Shown: positions 35,234 through 47,526, counted from the first letter of the stretch. The stretch: DNA of 64,000 nucleotides from Larix kaempferi (GCA_027924585.1 BSBM01000125.1:2671001-2735000); one strand, 5' to 3'. The notes: generated by a model not told the origin, from the letters alone. Translations and numbers: made by a program.

Positions 35234-35842
35234 AAGAAGAAGTTGTAGACATTGGAGGAGATTGAGGAGAAAGGAGCTAGAAGAAGCCCAAGATGTGTTT
35301 ACAAAATCTCAAGAAGCAGACATGGTACTATGCAGCAGATAGGTTATTTCTTCTAATTGGCAAGGTTTAAAGTAACCGTTGGAAGCTCTTGAAGGAAGAA
35401 GGCTGGTTAAATGTCTGATCGAAGCCAAAAGAACAGACCCTGCAGCAAGAAACAGCAAGAAAATGTTCCTGGGAATATTTTCGAGGGTGAAGGATCGTGG
35501 ACCGTCCAATCACGATGATCGATGGTGGAGATCATGTTTGGAGTTGAGGTTTATCCAACATTGGTTGTGTGGATGAGTATTTTATGTGTTTATAACGGCA
35601 ATATCCACTAATGTTCATTGACACGTAGTGAAAATATAGTGTGGGAGCTCTGGGTGTTTGGTTCTCCATGAGAAGAACACCAGCCTGGAGCTCGGGATGC
35701 ATATGTGGCCCCCTATCTTTTGCTACACATGGCATCTCTGTTCGACGCGGATGATGATATGACAGCGTTGAGATGTTGCAGACGTGGCAGTGATGTGTTG
35801 TAGACGTGGCAGTAATTATCGCTGATGGAAAGCATTACTTCA

Positions 35843-35950
35843 TAGCCATATTCGTGAGTGAATTTTTGGTGAACTGCCAAAAAGATAGCAGAGCTCCAAA
35901 AGCGAAGTTTTGGTGGACTGCCAAAAAGATAGCGGAGCTCCAAAAGTGTT
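35843..35950 (+). repeat. tandem duplication, about 50 bp
   Basis: Two copies of TTTTGGTGRACTGCC followed by AAAAAGATAGC and AGAGCTCCAAAAG, at about 35867-35910 and 35908-35948. Confidence 0.7.
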
Positions 35951-36454
35951 TGATGTGTTTAAACAATAGCCTATCAGAATTTTTAGTAGTACGCTAATAT
36001 ATTTGGTAAACAACGAAGGCTAAAAGGTGTAGTATAAAGCCTTAAGCTCTAGTGTAAAACTTTGTTAGCAAATTTTAAACAAATAGAGAAAAGACTAAGT
36101 ATGGTTATAACTAAAACTAGTTTAACTCATCTACTTTTTAGTTAATAATCTTTTTGCACATTAAGAGTTTTAATGAAAGAAGTGTGAAGTCTATGAGGAG
36201 ACACATTATTTCATGAAGAGGTGTGAGGAAAGTGTATAAGTATGGAGATATCATATGAAGAAGAAGTGTGACTACGGTTGATACATTGAAGATCGAGAAC
36301 AAACCAAAGAGAGCAACAGTCCAAGAAGTAAATGAAGAATTAACAAGGGTAGCAGGGTGGTGCTAGGGTAGGTTGGTGCCTGCAAAGGGGAGTAGGTGCT
36401 ACCTGTCAGTTGTAGCTGACTAAATAGCGGGTTGTATCCTCCTACCAGTTAGTT
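35951..36454. other. no gene recognised
   Basis: AT-rich, no coding similarity. It ends in a GT-rich stretch (36340-36440) before direct repeat 2. Confidence 0.4.
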
Positions 36455-36670
36455 AACGTATATCTACAGGCTTGGCCTAAGCCTGTAAGTTGAGTTGTTG
36501 TTTATAATTACATATGCACAAATGTAAATCGGACACATGCGTCTTATTTGGAATCGTGTCACCTAGCCCATCCTTCTGTTGGTTGCTCCAAGTTCATTCT
36601 GATGTAGCTTTTCCTTGAGCAAGTTTGAACTCAAGCAGCCTATTTTCAATACTTTTGTATATCCACATGC
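36455..36670 (+). repeat. direct repeat, copy 2
   Basis: Matches 32340-32555, with scattered substitutions. Confidence 0.9.
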
Positions 36671-36675
36671 TTAAT

Positions 36676-37293
36676 ATGCCCGCAAGAGGGCTAAGGAGAA
36701 TGCCCATAGATCTATTTGGGTGTTGTTGCGGGTGTTTTATGTGTCTTTGGGATGACCAAATAGATGAAAAGCTACAACAACTAATTGTCTATGGGCTTAC
36801 CTTTCACTTGGAGTACATTGACAGGTTCCTTGCAAACAATACCACATGTCCACTTTGTCTCATTATTTATATTCCCTTGAACATAGACAATTATCTCATT
36901 GCAAGTAACATGGAACTAACTCCTGCATTTATGGAACTAAATCCTAACTCCTAAAGTTCTTAACATGGATGCACAACAGAGTGGAATTCCTTCTATTTAG
37001 GTTCCTGGTCTAGGTCTTGTAATTATCCTTACGCCTTTGAAAGTAATGGCATACAAGTAGGGAATACCAACATGAGAAGGGAACCCATGATTTAACCTTG
37101 TGTCCGCCTCACTAGTGGCCCAACAGACTATTACAGTGAACCAAACTGGATAAGAAAACTATGTATTGAAGAGACTAGGCATTCAAATCCTTCTTTTGGG
37201 AACTTGGATTCCAACCTCCCAAGTTTGGAACTAAACAACAACATGGGGAAGGTTCCATCCCCTATTGGATTCAAATTTCGATATGATTGGCAG
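36676..37293. other. no gene recognised
   Basis: Left flank of copia C. A 109-codon frame (36625-36954) spans the repeat edge and has no similarity. GGCAG at 37289-37293 is the left target duplication of copia C (right copy TGCAG at 53776-53780, 4 of 5 matching). Confidence 0.4.
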
Positions 37294-37931
37294 TGTTAGT
37301 TTTTCATCATTTAATTCAATAGATCTAGGATCTTAACTAAAAGAACAACATGTACAGCATATCAAGCATAAGAGACAAGAGACAAGAGACACAAAACATT
37401 TCACCGGGGAAAACCAAGAAGGTGAAAAACCCCGCAACTTCCTCAGAGATAGAATAAGCATCAATACAAGGATCACCATGATAAAACCCAAGAGATAGAT
37501 ATCTTCAGCATCATGCTCCTCCTCCACTTGTGTGCACCCTCCTCTTCTCTCACTAATGCGAAATGAGTGAATAATAGAATGTGTAAAATGAGAGAGACAC
37601 ACTCTCTATTTATACACTAACTTTCGCTTGACCTTTACTCAACTAGGTCAGCCTTAACTTAACCACTTAACATAAACTGACTCTAGGTCAACCCCACTAG
37701 GGTGGTCTAATAACCCTTTGACCCGCACAACTCATACAAGGTTGACCCCGGCAAGGTGGTCTAATAACCCATCAAATATAAGTTGTGACACTTACAATAA
37801 TACTTGCGACACTTGCAAATGCAAATAACAACACTTCCAATCGGAGGAATAATACATCTCCATTGGGGATACAATAAAGTACAAATGTAATACATAGAAG
37901 AATATCTTCCGAAGTTACAAATGCATCAACA
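37294..37931 (-). repeat. copia C 3' LTR
   Basis: TGTTAGTTTTTCATC..ATGCATCAACA on the + strand, paired with 53138-53775. Its last 4 bases are part of the AACAC target site of the gypsy element. Confidence 0.92.
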
Positions 37932-37932
37932 C
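37928..37932 (+). repeat. gypsy element TSD, left
   Basis: AACAC, identical to 47527-47531. Joining the flanks across it restores the copia LTR/polypurine junction as seen in copy B at 24660-24690. Confidence 0.92.
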
Positions 37933-39562
37933 TGTCACATCCCCATCTTGACTCTATTGCAATAAGATTGTAAATGATGTAAATGTTGTTATTTAATCAT
38001 GGTGAGGAGATCAAGGCCAAGGCCCCGCCATTGATTTATCGTTTTATGTATCGGAAATTAAAAATGGTGCATATGGTTCTTGTGCTAGATAGGCACAATG
38101 TAAATGAAGACATCATGTAAATACAAATTTGAATGAATACCCACAACTAGATATGCAATGCAACAAAGAGATGGGGGCATGATTCTACAAGGAATAAGGG
38201 GGGCGGATTATTCAAACCCATGAGCCAATGGTGTTAATCCATTTCATTGAGAAAACCCATAAATCCCAACTACCCATTTTGGGTTATGCACCCAATCATT
38301 TAATTCTTCCAAGAGTTTGTTGAGGTAGTTAATGCCTTGGGAATGGAGAGGTATGGCAGCCAATTTCGTGTATGGGCAAGCCATCAACCTGGAAAATCGT
38401 ATTTTGGCTTGCTGGGCAAGAAAACCCCCATGAAATGGTTCCCAAAGCCATTCTTCACCCATGGCATTCAACCTCTTACGCAGTCTGAGCTTGCTAGGGT
38501 TTTATCCTTCACGTTTTTCACCATTTCCTGCATTTTTTTCCATGCCTGCAAACTCGTTTTTGGTTAGCACAGTGGCTGGGAGAGGAGGACCACGTTTTGG
38601 GATTGTTATGGAGGCCGTTTCTACCCACGAAATTCCCATGAGCATTTTCTGAAAACGATTATGCTCCTGGGGTTGATTTCCCATTTTCCCATTTCATTTT
38701 TGGCTACCCACGATTTTCTGAAATTGGTAGAAACCCCATTTTGGGTATCCCACTATAAAAACGTTTTTCTACATGCCCAACACTTATACTTTTGTTGTTT
38801 TGTGCATCCCTGTTTTGATTTGAACCTGTGAGCAAGAGATTTGGAATGGTAGTGGACATAATTGGCTTGATAAACCTAGTGGGGGGAAATAACCTCTCAA
38901 GAAGATCAAGAGGGTTGGCTACTCTTCTATGCACACCTTGGACACTCTAGATTGGAAGGTATGGCCTGAGGGACTGTGCATTGGTGAAGGGAATACTTCC
39001 TTGAGTGGGGTGTGTAGGCATTTTGGGTGCCAAGCTAGATAGATCTTGTAGACGTATCCATGGCTCTATGCTTGAGCTCACTAGCTTAGCAATTCTTCCT
39101 TTCCATTTCCTAGCAACCTGATAAACCCAATTATAGATTGGCTTGGCTCATTTTGGTGTATGTTTGGCTATGTGTGAGTCTGTTGTTCCCTGGTTCCTTG
39201 TAGAAATCATGCCCAGCTCGGGGGTGGCAGTTACATCAAGAGATTGATAAGCACAACTGGCCTATGGTTGGGAGGAATGTTGCAGTTGCATAGCTGGTTG
39301 CTTAGGGACTACTCTATTTCAAGATAAGTACTCTCATGTGCTAATTCTGTATTGTCTTAATTGATGAATGACTTGAGTATCTTGTATGTATGATGGATGT
39401 GTAATGGAATTAAATTCTGCTGTGTTTTCAAATATTTTATGTATTTTTCCATATTTCCATCTTCTCTCTATATGCATGTTTGTATACTATATATGTGGCT
39501 AGATGTCCCCGAATCAGATTCATGTTCTCCCCCATGCTGGTATGATGGGTGGGTATGTGACA
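37933..39562 (+). repeat. gypsy 5' LTR
   Basis: TGTCACATCCCCATC..GGTATGTGACA, 1,630 bp. It contains CCTGATAAACCCAATTATAG..ATTGGCTTGG near 39117, a short hairpin block that is multiplied in element F. Confidence 0.93.
38754..38760 (+). promoter_or_regulatory. LTR TATA-like box
   Basis: TATAAAA in CCCACTATAAAAACG. The 3' LTR copy reads TGTAAAA at the same place, so the box is lost there. Confidence 0.4.
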
Positions 39563-39565
39563 GAA

Positions 39566-39577
39566 TGGTATCAGAGC
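39566..39577 (+). other. primer-binding site, initiator Met tRNA
   Basis: TGGTATCAGAGC, 3 nt after the 5' LTR, complementary to the 3' end of plant initiator Met tRNA. Confidence 0.9.
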
Positions 39578-40237
39578 CATAGGCTACAACATTGGGCCTC
39601 TATGGGCCAAGTATGATCACAGTTACATGGGAAGATTCCCTTTTCTAAACACCACAGATTACCATGTTGGGTCTAAACAGACTAAGGTTGAACATTTTGC
39701 AGAGCTTATGATTCAACACTACAACTGTTGGGCCTTTCATAGAGATATAAATCATTGTGTGTGTTTATATATGTAGTATTTGAAGTTAAAATGAATTAGA
39801 GGAATCTGAAGATATCACGGCTTCTATTTGATTAAGATGAGAAAACACTTCCATGACTATTTTGGGAATTATTTCAAACTTGCTTGCATTGATTTCATGC
39901 TATGAAGTGAGGAGGGAGGAAGAAAATCCCTTTTCAAGTTGGATGCTTGCTTTACATTGTTTCCAATGCAGTAGCATTCAGTTTGTATTGTCTGTTTTCA
40001 AGGTTGAATGCTTGCCATCCTATATTATTTTGTTGTTTTGTTGTTTTATTTTTTACATAAAAGAAGTGCAATTTCTTGAAATATTGTTTTGTTCTATGCA
40101 AGTATGATCTGTGAGTGGCTTACTCTATAAAGAAAAGAATGATACATTTCCAGAAAAATTCTATCTATTTTGAAAAATTCTAACTGTTTGTGCAAATTTG
40201 CAAAAATTTTCTAAGTGTTTATGAGTTCTGCTAAAGG

Positions 40238-40800
40238 CTCTGTCAGCGATTTTAGCATTAATTTTTGCACGGCGCTGGCGGCAGAGTTAGCGTTAATTTT
40301 TGCGTGGCGCTAGTGGCAGAGTTAGCGTTAATTTTTGCGCGGTGCTGGCGGCAGAGTTAGCGCTAATTTTTGCGCAACGTTGGCGGCAGAGTTACCGTTA
40401 ATTTTTGCGCGCCGATGGCGGCAATTCTCATGGTAAGACCCACACCGATGGCGGCCAAGTTAACGATAAGTTTTGCGCGCGGTGGCAATTTTAACTTTAA
40501 ACTTGCGCTGGAGGCTTGCGCAGCAGCGGCAAAGTTAAGCCTAAGTTTGCGACGCGAGCGGTGCATGGCGGCAAAGTTAAGCATAACTCTGCGCGCGCGG
40601 TGCCAAAATTAGCATAAATGCTGCGCTAAAAGGGTAAAGTCTGTGCCATGCGCGGTGTGCGGCAGTAAATTTATGATAATTTCTGCACGCGCGGTGGCGG
40701 AAATTCTAACACTAAAACCTACGATGCGTGCGGCGGTGAAAATAACCTTAACATCTGCGCCACCAGTGGCAATTTTAACCTTAAAAATTGCGCCAATGGG
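40238..40800 (+). repeat. GC-rich leader array, about 35-42-bp unit
   Basis: About 14 copies. The first are near-identical (TTAGCGTTAATTTTTGCGCG..GCGGCAGAG) and later ones diverge to variants such as GGCGGCAAAGTTAAGC..TTGCG and GGTGGCAATTTTAAC. The divergence gradient suggests recent expansion at the 5' edge. Confidence 0.8.
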
Positions 40801-40913
40801 GAAAATACAACAAATTTTCACTGAGATTTTTAGGTGCCAAAAATTGAAAAAATTGCCATGAACTTATGCGCCAGATTGCACGAAATCAAGGAAGTACAAA
40901 AAAAAAAAAAACA

Positions 40914-40970
40914 AGGGCGCTGCCCTCGACCCGCCCTGCAATGGCAGCCACAAGGAGGCAAGCCCCCTTG
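40914..40970 (+). other. leader hairpin cluster
   Basis: AGGGC-GCT-GCCCT (40914-40926), TGGC-A-GCCA (40942-40950) and CAAGG..CCTTG (40951-40970) follow an A-run. The same order occurs in element F at 57866-57948 with changed but still paired arms. Confidence 0.65.
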
Positions 40971-41198
40971 ACCCCCTTCGTCCCTCTATGACCGTCGTTG
41001 ATTGTGAGAAAATCTATGATTGGACAAGTTGTCAATATAGGATTTTTCCACATACATGCAAATAAATTATGTTATTATAATGCAGTTAACAGTTGTGTTC
41101 ATAAACACATTTTGCAGAATTATAGTCACATCTCGACAGCATTCCAATTAGTGTAGGCGGAAAGTTTTGGTCTTGGTTGGGCCAAAAATATCAACATC

Positions 41199-42197
41199 AT
41201 GGATGATGCACATGATCCCTATGAGCCTGAGACAGATGCCATGGGGGAAAACATACATGTTGAGAATGCTGAAACAAAATCCAATGGAAGAAGAGATCGA
41301 GAGACTCCTCCAGATATTGCAGCCACCATGAGGAGCCTAAGGGTGGAGTTGCAGAGCTGTAGAGAAGATAATGAAAGGATGATTAAAGCTCGGGAAGAAC
41401 AAAATCAGTTGAATGCAGCCATGTTGCAGATTTTGACAGACATCCAAAGGCAAATAAACTCTGGGAATCAGACATCAAATCCAGAAAAGAGTGGGAGTAG
41501 TTCAAGGAGAAATTCCCGCAAGAGGTCCAATAGCTCAAGAAGAGTTTCTAGAGACAGAACCTATACTCCAGAAATCTCTTCTAGTGGATCATCTGACTCC
41601 GAAGGATCCATTGAGGGTTCAAGCTCTTCATCTCGCAATAATAAGAGGAAGAGGAATTACAAGAACAATTCACATGGGGAATTTAAGAAAGCAAAACCTC
41701 CTACATTTGATGGAGAGGTAAAGTCTGGTCAAGAAGCTAAAGCTTGGCTTCTTGGGATGAGAAAGTATTTCCAAGTCCAAGACTACTCTGGAAATATGAA
41801 GGCAAGGATCGCCATCTTCAACATGAATGGAAGAGCATCTATATGGTGGGAACACATCAGGCAAGTGAAGAAAATCAATGAAAGAAAGATTTCATGGAAG
41901 CAGTTCAAGAAATATTTCAAGCAGAAGTACCTCTCTGACAGGTACTATGATGACAAGATCAAGGAGTTCCATGAGCTAAGATTGGGACAATTGACCATGG
42001 AAGAATATGCGAACAAGTTCTTGGAGCTGCTGAGGTATGTCAGGTATATTCGAGATGATAAAGTGAAAATTCAATGTTTTCTAAATGGGCTACCTCAGTC
42101 ATATAAAGACAGGATTGAGTTTGATGAACCTCGAACTCTAGAGGAGGCAATAAGGAATGCCAAGTATTGCTATGATAAAAACAAAAAGAAAACCTGA
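41199..42197 (+). pseudogene. gypsy gag (capsid region)
   Basis: A 332-codon frame from ATG at 41199. It opens with an acidic region, followed by a Ser/Arg-rich stretch (SSRRNSRKRSNSSRR) and then the retrotransposon gag domain: KPPTFDGEVKSGQEAKAWLL, ASIWWEHI, FKKYFKQKYLSDRYY, MEEYANKFLELLRYV and VKIQCFLNGLP. It ends prematurely at KNKKKT through a one-base length change in an A-rich run near 42175-42195. The downstream frame continues with the zinc knuckle, so gag and the rest were one polyprotein. Confidence 0.92.
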
Positions 42198-42933
42198 TTT
42201 CCATAAGGCATGGAAGGACAAGAAGAATGAGAAGTTTGACCAAAGGAAGAAAGGTTTCAAACCTCCTCATATCCGAAATCAGCAAAAGCAGCCATCACAG
42301 GTTGTGAATAAGCCAACTAGGATGATGGGAGACAAGCCAAGAGATCCAAAGGAGCCAAGAGAACTACTTCAATGTTGGGGTTGTGGAGGAGACCACATGC
42401 TTAGGAACTGTCCGCACCGGAATGGGAATGCAACTCAAGTTCACAACATCCAAGGAGCTGGAACTATGGGTCAAGTGGTGAGGACAATCCCTAGAATCTA
42501 TGTAGCACTAGATGACCGCCAGGCAGATCATCAGTCAACTGTAGTTGAAGTTGAAGGTAAGATTGCTAAGCAATCTGTTTCTATTTTGATTGATCTTGGA
42601 CCTACTCACAGTTATATCACTCCTAAAATTGTTGAGATTTGTGCTTTTAAGAAGTCAAAGCATAGTAAATCATGGTTAGTTCAGCTAGCCACTGGAACCA
42701 AGAGAAAAGTTAGTGAAATTGTAGATAAATTTCCCTTAGATATGGACGGGCTATTCACTTATGCAAATATGAATGTTTTGCCACTTGGTTCCTATGATAT
42801 TCTCATTGGGATGGATTGGTTAGAGGCACACAGGGTTAAAATTGACTGCTACCATAAGACATTTGAATGCATGGACGAAGAAGGAAACCCATGGGTTGTA
42901 AAAGGCATTCCAAAGGTGACTTCTGTTAGGTAG
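42157..42933 (+). pseudogene. gypsy gag end (zinc knuckle) and protease
   Basis: Continues gag in the shifted frame. A CCHC knuckle CWGCGGDHMLRNC lies near 42375-42415. A retropepsin-like domain follows, with SVSILIDLGPTHSYI at about 42575-42615. The catalytic triad position reads Asp-Leu-Gly rather than Asp-Ser/Thr-Gly, a variant that may be inactive or lineage-specific. LPLGSYDILIGMDWL marks the second half of the protease. A TAG at 42931 separates it from RT in the same frame. Confidence 0.9.
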
Positions 42934-42942
42934 GTTTCAGCC

Positions 42943-43800
42943 ATGCAGTTGAAGAAGTTCTATAGAAAGGGTTGTCAATTGTACGCAGCCCATGTTTTGG
43001 GGGAAACGGAAAATGAAACTCCTGTGTTAGAGGACTATCATGTATTGCAGGAATTCAGGGATGTTTTTCCTGATGAGATTCTGGGACTTCCCCCAAAGAG
43101 AGACATTGATTTTACAATTGAACTTGTGCCAGGAGCAACACCAGTGTCTAAGACACCGTATAGGATGAGTACACCAGAATTGCTAGAATTGAAAATGCAA
43201 TTACAAGAGTTGTTGGAAAAGAAATATATCAGGCCAAGTGTGTCCCCGTGGGGAGCACCTGTTCTATTTGTGAAAAAGAAAGATGGAACACTCAGATTAT
43301 GTATTGACTATAGGCAGTTGAACAAGGTCACTGTGAAGATCAAATACCCATTGCCCCGAATTGATGACCTTTTTGATCAAATGAAAGGAGCAAAGGTATT
43401 TTCAAAGATTGACTTAAGGTCAAGGTACCACCAGGTAAGAATCAAAGAGGAAGATATTCATAAGACAGCCTTTAGAACAAGGTATGGACACTATGAGTTT
43501 GTAGTGGTACCATTTGGTCTCACAAATGCACCAACTACCTTCATGTGTCTCATGAATAGTGTTTTTAGCAAGTATTTGGACAAGTTCGTTCTTGTTTTTC
43601 TGGATGACATTCTCATCTATTCTAAGAATGAAGAAGAGCATGAAGAACACTTGAGAATGACATTGCAATTGCTAAGAGAGCATAAGTTGTATGCAAAGTT
43701 GAGCAAATGTGACTTTTATAAAGGTAAAATTCATTATTTGGGTCACATTATCTCAGACGAAGGAATATCTGTGGACCCGAGAAGATTGAAGCCATTATGA
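42943..43800 (+). pseudogene. gypsy reverse transcriptase
   Basis: Same frame as the protease, after one stop. Blocks: [88 protein letters not shown], the active site [12 protein letters not shown] at about 43588-43623, and [14 protein letters not shown]. The conserved Gly of DLRSGYHQ is Arg here. A one-base deletion near 43775 shifts the frame into 43797-45389. Confidence 0.94.
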
Positions 43801-45389
43801 ATTGGCCAACTCCAAAAAATGTGACAGATGTGAGATCTTTTATGGGCCGTGCTGGTTACTACAGGAGGTTTATTGAAGGATTCTCCAAGGTCGCAAACCC
43901 GATCACTTCTTTGCAAAAGAAGGGAATAAAATTTGAATGGTCACCAAGATGTGAGGAAAGTTTCCAACAATTGAAGAATCTTCTTACGAGTGCACCAATT
44001 TTGAAAATTGCAGACCCAGAAAAATACTTTGTGGTATGTACCGATGCATGCAATCAAGGACTTGGACGATTTCTTATGCAATACAACCACGTGGTATGCT
44101 ACGAGTCAAGAAAGTTGAAGGAGCATGAGAAGAACTATGCTACTCATGATTTAGAACTTGCAGCCATAGTACATGCTTTAAAGATGTGGAGGCATTACTT
44201 AATGGGAAGGAAATTTGAGCTGAGGACAGACCATTGTGGTTTGAAGTACTTATTTGATCAGCCAAATTTGAATGCCAGGCAAGCTAGATGGTTGGAATTT
44301 TTGTGTGAATTTGACTTCAAAATCAAACACATAAAAGGGAAAGAAAATAAGGTAGCAGATGCTCTCAGTAGGAAAGTACATGAAATGCATGTTGCAGCAC
44401 TTAGTACTTGCCAACCAGATTTGAGGCAGCAGATTGTTAACCATATGGTTGAAGATGCAGTGTATGTGCAGATAAAGGGAAAGTTGCAGCAGCAAGACCT
44501 TGAAAAGAAGTATGAAGGATACCATTTGGAAGAAGATGGACTCCTTACTTATAAGAATAGAGCCTATATTCCAAATGTGGCGGATTTGAGGAGGATTGTT
44601 ATGGATGAAATCCATAGAGCTCCATACTCTGGTCACCTAGGGTATCCGAAAACAATTGCTACAGCAAGAAAATATTATTTCTGGCTAGGGATGAAGAAGG
44701 ACGTCGCTGAATACATTTTCAAGTGCATGAAATGTCAACAGGGGAAGGTTGAACACCAACACCCAACAGATTTATTGCACCCAGTGCCAATTCTAGAATG
44801 GAAATGGGAAGTAATTTCCATGGATTTTATTACAGGATTGCCAATGACTATGAGACATCATGATTCCATCATGGTTGTGGTGGACAAATTAACAAAGGCA
44901 GCACATTTTATATCGGTTAAGTCCACGCATAAATCCGATGCCATTGCAAATATTTTCATGAAGGAAATTTTCAGATTACATGGGTTGCCTAAGGCAATAA
45001 TTTCTGACAGGGATACCAAGTTCACTTCCAATTTTTGGAAAAGTCTCTTTGCATATTTGGGTACACAATTGAACTTCAGTACCGCATACCACCCTCAAAC
45101 AGATGGGAAAAGGGAAATAGTAAATCAGGTGCTTGAGGACATGCTTCATATGTACGTTATGGACAAACCATCCAAGTGGGAGGATTATCTACACCTGGTA
45201 GAGTTTGCATATAACAATGGGAAGCAAGAGTCATTGGGAATGAGTCCATATGAGGTTCTATACATCAGAAGGTGTAGGACACCAGTAACTTGGGACAATC
45301 CAGTGAACAGAATTGTACTTGGGCCGGAATTGCTTAAGGAAATGGAACAAGAAGTTGCAAAGATCAGGAAAAATTTAAAAGCAGCCTAG
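43797..45389 (+). pseudogene. gypsy RNase H and integrase
   Basis: The frame opens inside the end of RT ([17 protein letters not shown]). RNase H blocks are [36 protein letters not shown] and KVADALSR. Integrase has the HHCC zinc finger (HLGYPKT..KCMKCQQ, 44635-44740), then the catalytic core with Asp in VISMDF, Asp in ISDRDTKF and the Glu region [10 protein letters not shown], where the usual QTE is KRE. It ends at a TAG (45387) in what would be [13 protein letters not shown], with the same frame continuing. Confidence 0.94.
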
Positions 45390-45868
45390 GATAGACATAA
45401 AAGCTATGCAGATAAGCATAGTGTGCATATGGAATTCAGTGTTGGGGATCATGTGTATCTTAGAGTGAATCCAAGGAAGGATTTCTTGAAGCTTGGGAGT
45501 TGTGCCAAGCTATCACCTAGATATTGTGGGCCATTTGAAGTGCTTGAAAGAATAGGGCCAGTTGCATATAGACTTGCATTTCCTGCTAGCACTAGAGCTC
45601 ATAATGTTTTTCATGTCTCTTTGCTTAAGAAATATGTACATGATCCTAACCATGTGATTAATTGGGATGTGATCCAGGTGGAACCCGAGGGAGAGTTCCA
45701 AACCGATCCATTGCGCTTCCTAGACAAGAGGGTAACATTGCTCTGGAACCAAGCCATCGGACAGGTAAAGGTGTAATGGAAGCACTACGATCCCAACGAG
45801 GCTACATGGGAGCTGGAGGATGCCATGAGAGTGGCATATCCATTTTTGTTCAATTTTGACGAACACTG
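45390..45868 (+). pseudogene. gypsy integrase C-terminus with chromodomain-like tail
   Basis: Continues in frame after the [51 protein letters not shown], then a chromodomain-like end ([16 protein letters not shown] at 45774, WKHYDPNEATWELEDA). The WxxxxPxxxTWE pattern is the chromodomain signature that steers chromoviruses to heterochromatin. Start and end of this region are set by stops. Confidence 0.88.
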
Positions 45869-45884
45869 AGCACAGTGCTAATGT

Positions 45885-45897
45885 AAGGGGAGGGGAA
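45885..45897 (+). other. gypsy polypurine tract
   Basis: AAGGGGAGGGGAA directly before the 3' LTR, identical to the tract of element F at 63303-63315. Confidence 0.9.
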
Positions 45898-47526
45898 TGT
45901 CACATCCCCATCTTGACCCTATTGCAATAAGATTGTAAATGATGTAAATGTTGTTATTTAATCATGGTGAGGAGCTCAAGGCCAAGGCCCCGCCATTGAT
46001 TTATCGTTTTATGTGTCGGCAATTAAAAACGGTCCATATGGTTCTTGTGCTAGATAGGCACAATGTAAATGAAGACATCATGTAAATACAAATTTGAATG
46101 AATACCCACAACTAGTTATGCAATGCAACAAAGAGATGGGGGCATGATTCTACAAGTAATAGGGGGGGGGATTATTCAAACCCATGAGCCAATGGTGTTA
46201 ATCCATTTCATTGAGAAAACCCATAAATCCCAACTACCCATTTTGGGTTATGCACCCAATCATTTAATTCTTCCAAGAGTTGGTTGAGGCAGTTAATGCC
46301 TTGGGAATGGAGAGGTATGGTAGCCAATTTCGTGTATGGGAAAGCCATCAACCTGGAAAATCATATTTTGGCTTGCTGGGCAAGAAAACCCCCATGAAAT
46401 GGTGCCCAAAGCCATTCTTCACCCATGGCATTCATCCTCTCACGCATTCTGAGCTTGTTGGGGTTTTATCCTTCACATTTTTCACCATTTCCTACATTTT
46501 TTTCCATGCTTGCAAACTCGTTTTTGGTTAGCACAGTGGCTGAGAGAGGAGGACCACGTTTTGGGACTGTTATGGAGGTCGTTTCTGCCCACGAAATTCC
46601 CATGAGCATTTTCTGAAAACGATTCTTCTCCTGGGGTTGATTTCCCATTTTCCCATTTCATTTTTGGCTACCCACGATTTTCTGAAATTGGTAGAAAACC
46701 CATTTTGGGCATCCCACTGTAAAAATGTTTTTCTACATGCCCAGCACTTATACTTTTGCTGTTATGCGCATCCCTGTTTTGATTTGAACCTGTGAGCAAG
46801 AGATTTGGAATGGTAGTGGACATAATTGGCTTGATAAACCTAGTGGGGGGAAATAACCTCTCAAGAAGATCAAGAGGGCTGGCTACTCTTCTATGCACAC
46901 CTTGGACACTCTAGATTGGAAGGTATAGCCTAAGGGACTGTGCATTGGTGAAGGGAATACTTACTTGAGTGGGGTGTGTAGGCATTGTGAGTGCCAAGCT
47001 AGATAGATCTTGTAGATGTATCCATGGCTCTATGCTTGAGCTCACTAGCTTAGAAATTCCTCATTTCCATTTCCTAGCAGCCTGATAAACCCAATTGTAG
47101 ATTGGCTTGGCTCATTTTGGTGTATGTTTGGCTATGTGTGATTCTGTTGTTCCCTGGTTCCTTGTAGAAATCACGCCCAGCTCGGGGGTGGCAGTTGCAT
47201 CAAGAGATTGATAAGCACAACTGGCCTATGGTTGGGAGGAACGTTACAGTTGCATAGCTAGTTGCTCAGGGACTACTCTGTTTCAAGATAAGTACTCTCA
47301 TGTGCTAATTATGTATTTTCTTAATTGATGAATGACTTGAGTATCTTGTATGTATGATGGATGTGTAATGGAATTAAATTTTGCTGTGTTTTCAAATATT
47401 TTATGTATTTTTCCATATTTCCATCTTCTCTCTATATGCATGTTTGTATACTATATATGTGGCTAGATGTCCCCGAATCAGAGTCATGTTCTCCCCCATG
47501 TTGGTATGATGGGTGGGTATGTGATA
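45898..47526 (+). repeat. gypsy 3' LTR
   Basis: 1,629 bp, paired with 37933-39562. Its last dinucleotide is TA instead of CA (GTGATA against GTGACA). Confidence 0.93.

Larger units (their letters stand above)
32335..36675 (+). mobile_element. possible element bounded by 217-bp direct repeats
   Basis: Direct repeats 32340-32555 and 36455-36670 are about 95% alike, and TTAAT lies just outside each (32335-32339 and 36671-36675), which would fit a 5-bp target duplication. The ends are not TG..CA, and no primer site or polypurine tract is clear, so the identity of the element is open. The interior of about 3.9 kb holds the kelch pseudogene and other non-coding sequence. Confidence 0.4.
39578..41198 (+). 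other. gypsy leader
   Basis: A 1.6-kb untranslated leader. It holds a GC-rich repeat array (40238-40800), an A-run (40898-40911) and GC-rich hairpins (40914-40970). Short frames inside the array come from its period. Confidence 0.7.
37933..47526 (+). mobile_element. Ty3/gypsy chromovirus-type element (complete structure, decayed genes)
   Basis: A 9,594-bp LTR element: 5' LTR 37933-39562, primer site 39566-39577, leader with a GC-rich array and hairpins, gag-pol 41199-45868, polypurine tract 45885-45897, 3' LTR 45898-47526. Domain order gag, protease, RT, RNase H, integrase and chromodomain-like tail defines Ty3/gypsy chromoviruses; the Met-tRNA primer fits the Tekay/Del group. Two frameshifts and three in-frame stops break the polyprotein. 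The LTRs differ at roughly 3-4% of sites in the stretch I compared by eye. Confidence 0.92.

Noticed and set aside
40370-40861. Short Ala-rich ORFs
   Set aside because: They lie in the GC-rich leader array of the gypsy element, with equivalent frames on the opposite strand.
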